From NCBI GenBank assembly GCA_023213315.1, contig JAKCPI010021922.1:23066-87065 (forward strand): a DNA stretch of 64,000 bases, given 5' to 3'. The translations under genes and the position numbers were made by a program. This DNA is from Euborellia annulipes (Eukaryota > Arthropoda > Insecta > Dermaptera > Anisolabididae). Below, one piece after another: positions 52,087-62,082 of this stretch. The first letter of the stretch is position 1; the number at the start of each line of letters is the position of its first letter. A model generated the notes under the pieces. It was not told the DNA's origin and did not search any database. It was given only the letters and a program-made list of their open reading frames with translations.

Positions 52087-52899
52087 CTGTAAAATACAAA
52101 TATTGACTAGATTTAATTTAAAAACTTATTTAGGCTGTCTTGAAATAAAAAAATCTAAAACAATTGGTGATTCATAAATGATATTGAAAATTCATATTGA
52201 AGATTCATAACTATATTTATAACAATAAATAAAATAAACTAGAGAAGGAACAGGTGCAGCCAAAAATAAAAAGCAATCGAATTATACAATCCAACGAGGC
52301 GTTTCGGTATAATTTTATTGTACCATCATCAGACCTTTAAAATTTTTAATCTCTCGGAGTTGGTCATAAGGGTATATAAGTGCATATTTATGCATTATCC
52401 CCATATGGATAACTACGGGACACTACCAATTTTAATGAACTGAAGATGGGGCAATAAAATTATCCCGAAATTTCTCGTTGGTTGTAAAAATCGAATAATA
52501 TGTATAAATCGAGGCCAAAAAATTAATAAATAAAATATAACATGGTTTTATTTTTTGGTAATTTCAATTTTTATTTTAACGAAATATAGTCAGAATAAAA
52601 ACATTTAATTTTATTAGTTATCAATATAGAAGCAACAGAAAAAAAAGAAGAAACAATTGAGAAGCGAAATTTTGCACGAGGCGACATCCCTCCTGTGTTA
52701 CATCTCAGGGAAATTAAATTCAAAAATATTCTATAGTTTTGAAGTTACTTTCAATATAACTTCAGATGAAAAAAAGAGGTTAAACAAATATAATTTTTTT
52801 CATAATCTAAGTGATTTTGTTAAAGAATAAAATGCCGTAATTCGAGAGGCCAATCGGACTGAATGTCTGAGGTCACAAAACTGACAAAAAATAATATAC
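52087..52899 (-). other. Spacer between V36 and V37
   Basis: Intronic block to about 52150, FB2 copy (52241-52497), then array spacer with 'caattgagaagcgaaattttgcacgag' near 52655, shared with the spacer of V41 near 62855. No gene. Confidence 0.55.
52241..52497. mobile_element. FB2 foldback element
   Basis: CAGCCAAAAATAAAAAGC, AATCGAATTATACAATCC and AACGAGGCGTTTCGGTATAA pair with TTATCCCGAAATTTCTCGTT and GGTTGTAAAAATCGAA. The mid-part is TCATAAGGGTATATAAGTGC. Confidence 0.7.
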
Positions 52900-53306
52900 T
52901 TATTTGGTATGTTTACGTTGGATATGAACTCTTAGGGCTGCTTTCTGTTTACAACGATAAGTGCAAAAATTGCAATGATATTTCGGCTCAACGCCGCATA
53001 CATCCTTTAGATGTAGATTCAAATTATATTTATATTTATAATCTTTTTTACATTTAGGACAACGAAAGATTTCCTGTATCGAATCGTTGTGAATAAATTC
53101 GATATGGCGTGTCAGGTTATGTTTCAAAAAGAAACGCGTAGGACAATGGGGACAGGCGAAGGGCCTAGAGGTATCACATTTTAAATCCCTATGTTGTTTT
53201 AAATGAGTTGCTGAGACCTCTATTTTACTTTTAGGTCTACGAAATTTCATTTCTTCAGGTCGATTTTCAGGGATGGTCATTGACTCATCAAAAACCCCGA
53301 TAGAAT
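52900..53306 (-). CDS. lola: V37: lola-type terminal exon, finger 1 degenerate
   Basis: Open. Finger 1 has no Cys pair (RRPKSKIEVSATHLKQHRDLKC). Fingers 2-4 are complete (CPHC, CPKC, CNFC). Finger 2 (TRFFLKHNLTRHIEFIH) shares IEFIH with V36. Finger 3 is KKDYKYKYNLNLH with DVCGVEPK. Finger 4 (KQKAALRVHIQRKHTK) is the V29 type. Acceptor before 53306. Confidence 0.8.
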
Positions 53307-53981
53307 CTGTAAAATACAAATATAGACTAGATTTAATTTAAAAACTTATTTAGGGTATGTAGAAATAAAAATATAAATTAGTTATTTTATATTAAAAATA
53401 ATGAAATTGCTACTATTGAAAACTGGAGAACACATTCAAGAGTTGTAACATAAATACTGAAGAAAAAAAGTAAAATTATTGTTTAAAAAAAAAATATGGT
53501 GTGATGGTCGCACAGTACACAACATTCTCTTAATTATAGGTTATGTAAGAAAAAAAGTACAAATATTGGCCCTCCCCTAGAGCTCCCCTTAATGGCCCAA
53601 TGATTACCAAAAGCTTTCAGTTCTTGGCATCTTGACCTAGTTTGTCTGTGCAAAATTCCAAAACAATTGAACAAATGGTTTTCGAGCTTTCGTTGACGAA
53701 AAAAAATTACTACAGACACAGACATCATTCCAAAAAGTACTTAAATTGATTCTGCGGATCTCGAAACGCATTTTGGCAGCTTCAGTTGAATTTCGATTTT
53801 TTTTACGATTACATAAAATTTACCTACCCAACCTACGGTTGTTGGGAAAAGTTAAAAAGTTGTTAAACAAATAGAAATTCTTCGTAATCTAAGTGATTTT
53901 ATTAAAGAAAAAAAATGGAATAATTCGAGGGGCCAGTCAGATATTCAGTAAGGTCACAAATCTGTACAAAAAATAAAATAC
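53307..53981 (-). other. Spacer between V37 and V38
   Basis: Intronic block, P1 head scrap (53493-53550), then 53551-53830 with 'cttggcatcttgacctagtttgt' and 'tgacgaaaaaaaattactacagac', an unassigned repeat. Then post-stop spacer. No gene. Confidence 0.5.
53493..53550 (+). mobile_element. P1 head scrap
   Basis: TATGGTGTGATGGTCGCACAG, TACACAACATTCTCTTAATT. Only the left palindrome arm survives. Confidence 0.55.
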
Positions 53982-54649
53982 TTATTTGGAATGTTTCCGT
54001 TTGATATACTCTTTGAGGTTTGATATCTCTTTACACCTATAAACGCAAATATTGCATTGAAATTTAAGCTCAACGCCACATTCATCCTTTAAATGTCGTG
54101 TCAAATCGTTTTTATATTTATAATATCTATTACAACGAAAGAATCCCTGTATCGAGCCGTTATGAATAGGGCTGCGCAAAATAATTGACTAATCGATTAT
54201 CCACTGATTTTCTTAAAAAAATAATCGATTACAAAAAAAAATCGATTATTTCGATTAGTTTTCATAATCTATTATTTTCGGCAAAAATGCGTTCGAAAAC
54301 ATAGGATGAGACTCGTATACTAAAAAAAAGGGGTAAAATGTTTTTGCAGGAGGAAAAAATGAAAATTTCAAAAAAAAAAAAATTCTGTTTAGTCAAGTGA
54401 TTTTCACGAGGGATAATCGATTGTTTTTTCCATAATCGATTATTTTTGTCGTCTGTCAGGGCCTAATAATAAATTAATCGAAATAATCGATTATTTTTTC
54501 CCATAATCGAACACCCCTAGTTATGAATACAATTGATATGACGTTTCATCCAATGTTTACTAGACAAACGCATAGGACAGCCTAGAGGTATGACATTTTA
54601 ATACTCTATGTTCTTTTAAATGAGTAGTTGTTGAGAATTCTAGATTATT
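53982..54649 (-). pseudogene. lola: V38: lola-type exon split by a hAT MITE and missing its 5' end
   Basis: 53982-54166 encodes fingers 3-4, but finger 3 has lost three residues including one Cys (RCNRYYKYK for RCHKCNRDYKYK) and finger 4 has Tyr for its first zinc His (LKEYIKRKH). A 353 bp element follows, inserted in the finger 2 coding part. 54528-54649 continues finger 2 (a gap removes its CPHC) and finger 1. There is no acceptor or leader after 54649. Clearly dead. Confidence 0.85.
54167..54519. mobile_element. hAT-type MITE inserted in exon V38, 353 bp
   Basis: Ends TAGGGCTGCGC and GAACACCCCTA are imperfect inverted repeats. Perfect 8 bp target duplications GTTATGAA at 54159-54166 and 54520-54527, which are exon sequence encoding part of the invariant IHNDS region. 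The interior repeats ATCGATTAT on both strands. Non-coding. Confidence 0.88.
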
Positions 54650-54690
54650 ATGTATAAAGTGGACAAAAAATTAATAAATAAAACATAACA

Positions 54691-54918
54691 ATTTCATTCT
54701 TCCTTTGTCCCCATGACCTCCCGTGATTGGAACAAGCTCCCTGCGTCTATCTTCCCCAAAACCTACAATCTTCAGACTTTCAAGTCTAACCTCAACAGAC
54801 ATCTTCTCAGTTCCCGCAGTTGAGTTTCTCCTTTATGCTTCTCCTTTTGTTTTTATTTTCTTCCTGGCTGCATGTGACTATTGGTCATTATAGGTCTTCG
54901 GACCTTATGCACCCATTC

Positions 54919-54951
<33 letters not shown>
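54691..54951 (+). mobile_element. LINE 3' end with C-terminal coding remnant
   Basis: One frame reads FVPMTSRDWNKLPASIF, then LQTFKSNLNRHLL, and stops. The motif W-N-x-L-P then F-K-x-x-L is the usual C-terminus of non-LTR reverse-transcriptase polyproteins. Then comes 'ctggctgcatgtgac' and 'ggtcttcggaccttatgcaccc' plus a 34-base poly(A). Same family as 3814-3930. Confidence 0.85.
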
Positions 54952-54953
<2 letters not shown>

Positions 54954-55344
54954 ATGGTAGGTTTTAAAAATTCCAGTTTTTATTCAATCAGTGTTTGAAC
55001 CAGACAGAGTATAAACATTTATTTTAAATATCGAACTGAAATAGAATCCAGAAAAAAAAAATATTTAGTTTTATTAAACAATTTTAATACAATACATGCT
55101 AAGAGATGCAGTAATCTGCACATTTAACCATGAATTGTGAATCGAGTCTAATCAAAACAAAGTATTTGTAATTCAGTGTCTCTCAAGTGAAGGACTTGAA
55201 GAAATAAACAAATTTTTTAAAATTATTTATCAGGTACCTATATAAGACAATTTTACCGCGTAAAAATAAATTCATTATAATTTAGAAAAACAATTAACAA
55301 ACGAACACGTGCACAACTCTATCAGCAACAAGGAAATTAAAATT

Positions 55345-55830
55345 AAAAATCTGGTGTGACTGGCGCACAGCACACAACTTTCTCTTACCTTCGGTAATCG
55401 AAAGTTGTGCACTGTGCTTGTCACACCAGATTTTTTGTGTCGACATGTATTTAGTTCACGGCAGTATGGAATATTTGAATTCAGATGTAAAATGTATAAG
55501 TATGGGAAAATATTTATATTTTGTTACCATGGCAACCATTTCTCCTATCTTTCCTATGAAGCACAAGAGTAAAGTGTGCTTCAAACAATTTTGAGGGCAA
55601 AACGAGAATATACATTTGAAGAGCATCTAAAAAATAATTGATTTTTGAATTTTAATCAAAATCGTTAGAGCGAATTTTGAGAAAATCGAAAAAAACTGAA
55701 AAAGTACATCAGTAAAGTACTAGTACTCTTTGGCCGATTTTGATTAAAAGCTTATTTTCCGGTCCCGGGGGTGTTTAACTTATATATAAAATTTCAGCCT
55801 CATAGCTCAATTCCTTCATTCTTAAAAGTG
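55345..55830 (+). mobile_element. P1 palindrome-headed element, best-preserved palindrome
   Basis: Palindrome 55349-55435: AATCTGGTGTGACTGGCGCAC, AGCACACAACTTTCTC, TTACCTTCGGTAAT, GAAAGTTGTGCACTGTG, TTGTCACACCAGATT. The body runs through 'gccgattttgattaaaagc' to CCTCATAGCTCAATTCC. Confidence 0.82.
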
Positions 55831-55837
55831 AACACAG

Positions 55838-55851
55838 ACACACACACACAC

Positions 55852-55891
<40 letters not shown>
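55838..55891 (+). repeat. (CA)n followed by a 39-base poly(C) run
   Basis: (CA)7-8 leads into uninterrupted C from 55853 to 55891, then disordered CCCCCCGCC and GGGGGCGCCC. Biologically unusual in this AT-rich context. Confidence 0.75.
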
Positions 55892-56157
55892 ACCCAGGCC
55901 CCCCCGCCAAAATCCTTTTTTTTTGGGGGCGCCCACACCAGAAGGGCCATCAAACATTACCCCCCCAATTATTTTTTTAAAACAAAAAAATTCTTTCTTT
56001 CTATATTTATTATATATATATATATAAGAAAGAAAGAAAAATTTTAATTTGTTTTCGTTTTTTTTAAAAAAACCCTTTTGATGAAAAAAAAAGAATTATT
56101 CGAGGTGTCAGTCACTCATATAGCGATGTCACAAACTTGCACCCAAAATAAAAATAT

Positions 56158-56567
56158 TTAATTGGAATGTTTACGTTTTATATGCAATTTGAGGTTTGAT
56201 TTCTTTTTAAACCTATAAGCGCAAAAGTTACATTGAAGTTTAGGCTCAACACCGCATTCATCCTTTAGATGTTGAATCAAACTATGTTTATATTTATAAT
56301 CTCTATTACATTTGTGACATCGAAAGATTTCCTGTATCGCATCGTTATGAATATGGCTGATATGGCGGGACAGGTGATGTTTCATAATGAAACGCAAAGG
56401 ACAGTGAGGACAGGCGTAGGGCCTAGAGGTATCACATTTTAAAACTACATGCTCGCTAAATTCAGTATATGATGTAAATTGGAGTCTACATTTAGGACAA
56501 CGAAATTTCATTTCTTCAGGCAGATTTTCAGGAATGGTCATTAACTCATTATAAGCCCCGAGAGGAT
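56158..56567 (-). CDS. lola: V39: lola-type four-zinc-finger terminal exon, intact
   Basis: Open with all ligands (CPKC, CPHC, CHKC, CNFC). Finger 2 (LRFIMKHHLSRHISHIH) and the linker NDAIQEIF (Ala for Ser) are shared only with V40. Finger 3 is YKYKHSLIQH. Finger 4 (AYRFKKKSNLKLH) differs from V40. The leader is D-P-L-G-A-Y-N-E-L-M-T-I-P-E-N-L. Acceptor before 56567. Confidence 0.82.
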
Positions 56568-56796
56568 CTGTAAAATACAAAAATAGACTAGATTTAATTA
56601 AAAAACTTATTTAGGGTGTCTAGAAATAAAAAAAAATTATAACTATAAATAAAATAAAATTTAATTATCTTTTAAATATAAAATAAAAGAGATATGCCGT
56701 ATAATATGAAAGCTGGCCAAAAGGACACTTATCTAAGGCCATTCAAAATGAAAATGAATGAATGAATACCGTATAATAGACGGGGAGCAGTAGATT

Positions 56797-56893
56797 ATTG
56801 TGTTTGGAGAACCCTAACATTTATCCCTCCACCTGACTTACTTCTTAAGTAAGGTGGAGCGACAACTGCCGGTCTTGTTTGTACTCCAATCTC
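56797..56893. mobile_element. Small hairpin element, second copy
   Basis: GTTTGGAGAAC, CTCCACCTGACTTAC pairs with GTAAGGTGGAG and GTACTCCAATC. It is more diverged than 48981-49071. Confidence 0.65.
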
Positions 56894-57287
56894 AATAATA
56901 TAATTGATTTCCCAAAGACTAAGGCTGAGAAAAAAGAATAGAAAGAACACAAATAATAGTTGTAACATATACTGTAACAATTGGTCACCAATACACCCTG
57001 GCTAAATTGGACGTCAAGAATTTTAGTCTTTATTACTTTATTACTCTTTGATTTGGAACGCTTGAAATGAACTATGTTTCATATTTCAAAGATGCAACAA
57101 ATTCATAGAATTCGAAGAGATTTTTTGCTTATAAACTATTTTAAGTAAGTTTCAATGAACGCCCTATTTCCTTATAGTTAATTTTAAATACAAGCATTTA
57201 AAATACATTACATTTTTATATAAAAAATTATCTTGATTGTTTTTTAAATTAAAATAACGATGATTAGAGAATCATACATAAATATAC

Positions 57288-57500
57288 ATTTTTACAACCA
57301 ACGAGACGTTTCGGGAGAATTTTATTGTTCCACCTTTAGTCAATTAAAATTGTTAGTGACCCAGAGTTGTCATATGGGTATAATACATTCATATGACCAA
57401 CTCTGGGAAACTAAAAATTTTAAAGGACTAAAATTGGGGCAATAAAATTATCCCCAAACGTCTCCATGCATTGTAAAAATTAAGATTTTTTATTTTTGCC
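57288..57500. mobile_element. FB2 foldback element
   Basis: TTTTTACAACCAACGAGACG and TTTCGGGAGAATTTTATTG pair with CAATAAAATTATCCCCAAACG and TCTCCATGCATTGTAAAAA. TCATATGGGTATAATACATTC is retained. Confidence 0.7.
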
Positions 57501-58066
57501 TGATCACAGATTCTTTTAAATAGAAAAATAAAATAAAAATAACGCTACTTTCACTTCTTAAAGTGGCCAAAAAATTAATAAATAAAACTTAACATGGTTG
57601 GTTTTAAAAATTCCAGTTTTTAATCAATCAGTTTGAACCAGACAGAGTAATAACATTTATTTTAAATATCGAACTGAAATAGAATCTAGGAAAAAAAGAA
57701 AAATATTTAGTTTTATTTAACAATTTTAATACATTACATGTTAAGAGATGCAGTAATCTGCAAATTTAACCATGAATTGTGAATTGAGTCTATTCAAAGC
57801 ACAGTATTTGTTAATCCAGTGTCTCTTAAGTGGAGGACATGAACAACTCTACCTGTTTAAATTTCAGGAACAAGAAAATTAAATTTAAAAATTTGTTAGT
57901 GTTTACGTGCCTTTCAAAATAACCTCTGATGTAAAAAAAGTCGTTAAATAGCCTAGAAAAAATTTTCATAATCTAAGTGATTTTGATGAAAAAAAGAATT
58001 ATTCGCGGTGTCAGTCACTCATACAGTGTTTGTTGCCACAAACTTGCACCCAAAAAATAAAAATAT

Positions 58067-58476
58067 TTAATTGGAATGTTTACGTTTTATATGCCCTATG
58101 AGGTGCGATTTCTGTTTACAGCGATAAGGACAAAAAGTGCATTGAAATTTCGGCTCAACACCGCATTCATCCCTTAGATGTTGAATCAAACTATGTTTAT
58201 ATTTATAATCTCTATTACATTTGTGACATCGAAAGATTTCCTGTATCGCATCGTTATGAATATGGCTGATATGGCGGGACAGGTGATGTTTCATAATGAA
58301 ATGCAAAGGACAGTGAGGGCAGGCGTATGGCCTAGGGGTATCACATTTTAAAACTACATGCTCGCTTAATTCAGTAGATGATGTAAATTGGAGTCTACAT
58401 TTAGGACAACGAAATTTAATTTCTTCAGGCAGATTTTCAGGGATGGTCATTAACTCATCATAAGCCCCGAGAGGAT
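58067..58476 (-). CDS. lola: V40: lola-type four-zinc-finger terminal exon, intact
   Basis: Open with all ligands (CPKC, CPHC, CHKC, CTFC). It is a near-twin of V39 through finger 3 (same leader, IMKHHLSRH, NDAIQEIF). Finger 4 (PYRCKQKSHLIGHIKRKHSN) is instead of the V14 type. LHF replaces LRF in finger 2. Acceptor TTTTACAG before 58476. Confidence 0.82.
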
Positions 58477-59126
58477 CTGTAAAATACAAATATAGACGAT
58501 TTTTAATTTAAAATGTTATTTAGTGTGTCTAGAAATAAAAATAAATAAGTTCTTTTATTTTAAAAATAATTAATTTCCTACTGGATGAGAAAACCCAACA
58601 ACAGATAGTACACATTTAAGAGTTGTAATATATATAATGAAGACTAAAAAAAGTAGATTAAAAAAAAAATACCATTTATTCAAATATTTATGACGTATAA
58701 TAAAAAAAATATTTTAGTTTCAATGAGCACCCCACGTTTTTATTTAAAGTCATAAATATTCAACAATTATAACAACAATGTATATAATTTTTCATATGAG
58801 GCCTTCAGTGCCAGAACGGCCTAACCTAAATTTAACTTTTTTTTGTTTTAGGGCTTATAGTCGGAGATCTGGTGACTAAAATGGGCAAGAGTTTTCTGAG
58901 GGCTAATATTTTCAGAATAGGTTGCATTTTAGTAATGGAAAGATACTCTAGAGTCAGAACTTTCAGTACCGAGGCGTTTAGCGGGAATAAGCCGGTAAAG
59001 GTTGTTGCTTCTACGGCTTTTATATTGGGGTTTCTCAGTGTAGTAGGGAAGGTAATTATCTGCTTCGCGTTTATTTTATTATATAGTGGTGTTATCCGCA
59101 GGATTTGAAGGTTAGGGAAAAGAAAA

Positions 59127-59867
59127 TCTATATATAATAATTGCGGAGTGTCCGTCTGTCTGTCTGTCCGTTGTCTGTCCGTCTGTCACGCTCTGTTTGA
59201 CCAACTTCCCGTTCGAATTTTGAAACGAAATTTTGCAGTCTTATAAAGGACGTTATGGAGGAGTCCCGGAAAAATACTCGGGTCCCGAAATTCCTATAAC
59301 TTTTCGAGTTATTAATTCTTAAAGTTACGATTTCTCCCATAGGAAATGTATAGAGAAATATTCAAGTATTCTTTGAAGTTGTGTATTCTATGAAGGTAAA
59401 CAAATCCTCAAGCAGGCACTGCATTGGAATACGTAGTAATAATAATTTTCTTTTTATAATTAAGAAAAGGCCCGGGTCCGCCGCAGGCGGGCCCGAGCCA
59501 GCGGCTGGGGGGTCCGGGGGGCGTAGCCCCCTGCCTCTAGACGCCAGCCCGTTTCTCATATTTAAGGCGAGGGTCCGCCGCAGGCGGGCCCGAGCCAGCT
59601 GGTGGAGGGTCCAGGGGGCGTAGCCCCCGGCTCTAGACGCCAGTCCGTTTCTCATATTTAAGGCGAGGGTCCGCCGCAGGCGGGCCCGAGCCAGCCTGGG
59701 TGGGGGTCCGGGGGGGCGTAGCCCCCTGTCTAGACGCCAGCCCGTTTCTCATATTTAAGAAAGGCGAGGGTCCGCCGCAGGCGGGCCCGAGCCAGCGTCT
59801 GGGGTCCAGGGGGCGTAGCCCCCTGGCTAGACGCCGAAGCCCGCCGAAGGCGGGCGGCGCGGCTAGT
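59127..59867 (+). mobile_element. Non-autonomous Helitron
   Basis: It starts TCTATATATAATAATTGCGG then (TGTC/CGTC)n, and ends with a GCCCGCCGAAGGCGGGC hairpin, GGCGCGG and CTAGT, followed by TATATA. This is the TC...hairpin...CTAGT layout of Helitrons, with no target duplication. The interior holds four GC-rich repeats of about 95 bp. No Rep/helicase. Confidence 0.85.
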
Positions 59868-60225
59868 ATATATATATATTTTAATTAAGGTTGATCTAAA
59901 CTAATCTGGAAATAAAACAAGTTGTTTAACACTAGGAAAATTTAATGATTTTATTTTCATTCATGAAGCAAGTAGTATTTTGGATTTTGTTTTGCAAATA
60001 AAGTTTTAATAATGAGATAGATATGTGAGAAATTTAATAAAAAAAGTATTTGTAATAAAAGAAAGAGATTGATTAACGTTTAAGCCTTACAAATATTTAT
60101 TTATTATTTCCTTTGTTTAGAAAGAACGTTCTTTGCGTTTGGTTTGTGATTAAAATTATTTGTAATTATATTAGAAAGAGTTTGTGCAATGCTTTGACAA
60201 TGAATATAAAGAAATTTTCGATACT
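59194..60225 (+). repeat. Helitron-derived tandem repeat, copy A (1032 bp)
   Basis: From TGTTTGACCAACTTCCCG to the base before the next TGTTTGACC. It contains the Helitron 3' end at 59863-59867 and about 360 bp of AT-rich sequence after it. Confidence 0.85.
59470..59850 (+). repeat. GC-rich minisatellite, copy A
   Basis: Four units of 90-95 bp, each with GGGTCCGCCGCAGGCGGGCC, CGAGCCAGC, GGGGCGTAGCCCCC, TCTAGACGCCAG and TTTCTCATATTTAAG. Open frames here are by-products. Confidence 0.8.
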
Positions 60226-61233
60226 TGTTTGACCAACTTCCCGTTCGAATTTTGAAACGAAATTTTGCAGTCTTATAAAGGACGTTATGGAGAGTCCCGG
60301 AAAAATACTCGGGTCCCGAAATTCCTATAACTTTTCGAGTTATTAATTCTTAAAGTTACGATTTCTCCCATAGGAAATGTATAGAGAAATATTCAAGTAT
60401 TCTTTGCAGTTGTGTATTCTATGAAGGTAAACAAATCCTCAAGCAGGCACTGCATTGGAATACGTAGTAATAATAATTTTCTTTTTATAATTAAGAAAAG
60501 GCTCGGGTCCGCTGCAGGCGGGCCCGAGCCAGCGGCTGGGGGTCCAGGGGGCGTAGCCCCCGTCTAGACGCCAGCCCGTTTCTCATATTTAAGGCGAGGG
60601 TCCGCCGCAGGCGGGCCCGAGCCAGCTGGTGGAGGGTCCAGGGGGCGTAGCCCCCTGTCTAGACGCCAGTCCGTTTCTCATATTTAAGGCGAGGGTCCGC
60701 CGCAGGCGGGCCCGAGCCAGCTGGTGGGGGTCCAGGGGGCGTAGCCCCCTGTCTAGACGCCAGCCCGTTTCTCATATTTAAGAAAGGCGAGGGTCCGCCG
60801 CAGGCGGGCCCGAGCCAGCGTCTGGGGGTCCAGGGGGCGTAGCCCCCTGGCTAGACGCGAAGCCCGCCGAAGGCGGGCGGCGCGGCTAGTATATATATAT
60901 TTTAATTAAGGTTGATCTAAACTAATCTGGAAATAAAACAAGTTGTTTAACACTAGGAAAATTTAATGATTTTATTTTCATTCATGAAGCAAGTAGTATT
61001 TGGATTTTGTTTTGCAAATAAAGTTTTAATAATGAGATAGATATGTGAGAAATTTAATAAAAGTATTTTAATAAAAGAGAGATTGATTAACGTTTAAGCC
61101 TTACAAATATTTATTGTTATTTCCTTTGTTTAGAAAGAACGTTCTTTGCGTTTGGTTTGTGATTAAAATTATTTGTAATTATATTAGAAAAGATTGTGCA
61201 ATGCTTTGATCAATGAATATAAAGATTGATACT
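60226..61233 (+). repeat. Helitron-derived tandem repeat, copy B (1008 bp)
   Basis: About 97% like copy A by eye, differing by short indels. It has a second hairpin and CTAGT at 60886-60890, and the AT-rich tail through ATAAAGATTGATACT. Confidence 0.85.
60500..60870 (+). repeat. GC-rich minisatellite, copy B
   Basis: Four units equivalent to those at 59470-59850, with fewer G in the spacer (GGGGGTCCAGGGGGCG). Confidence 0.8.
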
Positions 61234-61766
61234 TGGTAATTGATATTCCACATAGAATAATTACTGGGGTATATAGTAATGCATTTGCATAAAAATACTG
61301 GGTATATTTGAATTTGTTTTATTTGAAGACCTCAGAGAGAGCGATTTGATATGTTGAGCGTATGAGAGCTGAGCCAGGTCTTTCTCTTCCTTTTCGCCTT
61401 TGTCCGCCGCTGCTGTATTTCCCCAGGCTTCGAGTCAGGGGTGGGTTCCCCCACTCCCTCCATTCTTCCATTCTATTCTCTCCTCTGTTTTATTCTTTAT
61501 TCGTATTTTTTGAAATTTAATATTTGAGAATATATTTTTATTTTATATATTCGGATTTTTATATTCAACATTTAATTTTAATATTTTTTTTTTTTTAAAC
61601 AATTTTTCTATACATTTTATTTAAATAAATATCTATATTTTAAAAATATTATTTTTATTTCTTCTTAAAAATTCTTTTCAAATAACATTAAGAAAAATTT
61701 TCATCATTTTGTTAATTAAAAGTGGGGGAATGGGTTTATCCATTACAAGGTATAATATAATATATT
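61234..61766. other. Unassigned interior of the 3.6 kb foldback
   Basis: Mixed sequence with a C-richer stretch 61378-61480 ('tttctcttccttttcgcctttgtccg', 'ccccaggcttcgagtcagg') and then AT-rich sequence. No gene recognised. Confidence 0.4.
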
Positions 61767-62082
61767 TTAGCAACTCTAAACTCTTTTCTGAAAGATTAAA
61801 ATTTGCAGACGAGTAAAAAGAATATAAAATAGGAGTCTAACAGTCAGACAGCGAAATTTTGGGCATGTGGCGTCAGCACTAGTTCAAACCTTTTACCTTC
61901 GTTAATCGAAAGTTGTTTAGAGTGTGCCAGTCACACCAAATTTTTTGTGTCGAGATATATTTGATTTTCCATAGCGCCTTAGGTGCTCTAAAATTACGTG
62001 TCTGACTGTTAGATTCCTATTTTATATTCTTTTTTCGTCTGCAAATTTTAAGCATTGAGAAAACAGTTTAGAGATGCTAATA
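61767..62082. mobile_element. Foldback element, 316 bp, nested
   Basis: TTAGCAACTCTAAACTCTTTTC pairs with GAAAACAGTTTAGAGATGCTAA, and ATTTGCAGACGAGTAAAAAG...TAGGAGTCTAACAGTCAGAC with GTCTGACTGTTAGATTCCTA...CGTCTGCAAAT. A P1 fragment (61890-61980) lies at its centre. Confidence 0.75.

Larger units (their letters stand above)
54650..56157. other. Spacer between V38 and V39
   Basis: Array spacer ('aaaaattaataaataaaacataac') split by a LINE tail (54691-54951), more spacer, a P1 copy (55345-55830), a CA/poly(C) tract (55838-55891), low-complexity to about 56080 including a (TA)n hairpin near 56005. No gene. Confidence 0.55.
56568..58066. other. Spacer between V39 and V40
   Basis: Intronic block, a hairpin (56797-56893) related to 48981, 'ggtcaccaatacaccctggctaaattgg' near 56982, an FB2 copy (57288-57500), and array spacer. 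57540-57800 closely resembles 54960-55180. No gene. Confidence 0.55.

Noticed and set aside
55771..55980. Proline- or glycine-rich open frames on both strands
   Set aside because: They are translations of the (CA)n/poly(C) tract.
58872..59108. A novel 78-residue protein (MTKMGKSFLRANIF...)
   Set aside because: It sits in an inverted arm of the 3.6 kb foldback, is repeated in reverse at 62.1 kb with frame-breaking changes, and lacks recognisable domains.
59362..59888. GC-rich open frames in the Helitron
   Set aside because: They are periodic translations of the 95 bp minisatellite with no independent support.
59470..60870. CRISPR array
   Set aside because: The regularly spaced GC-rich repeats have no unique spacers of constant length. 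They are a Helitron minisatellite in a eukaryotic genome.
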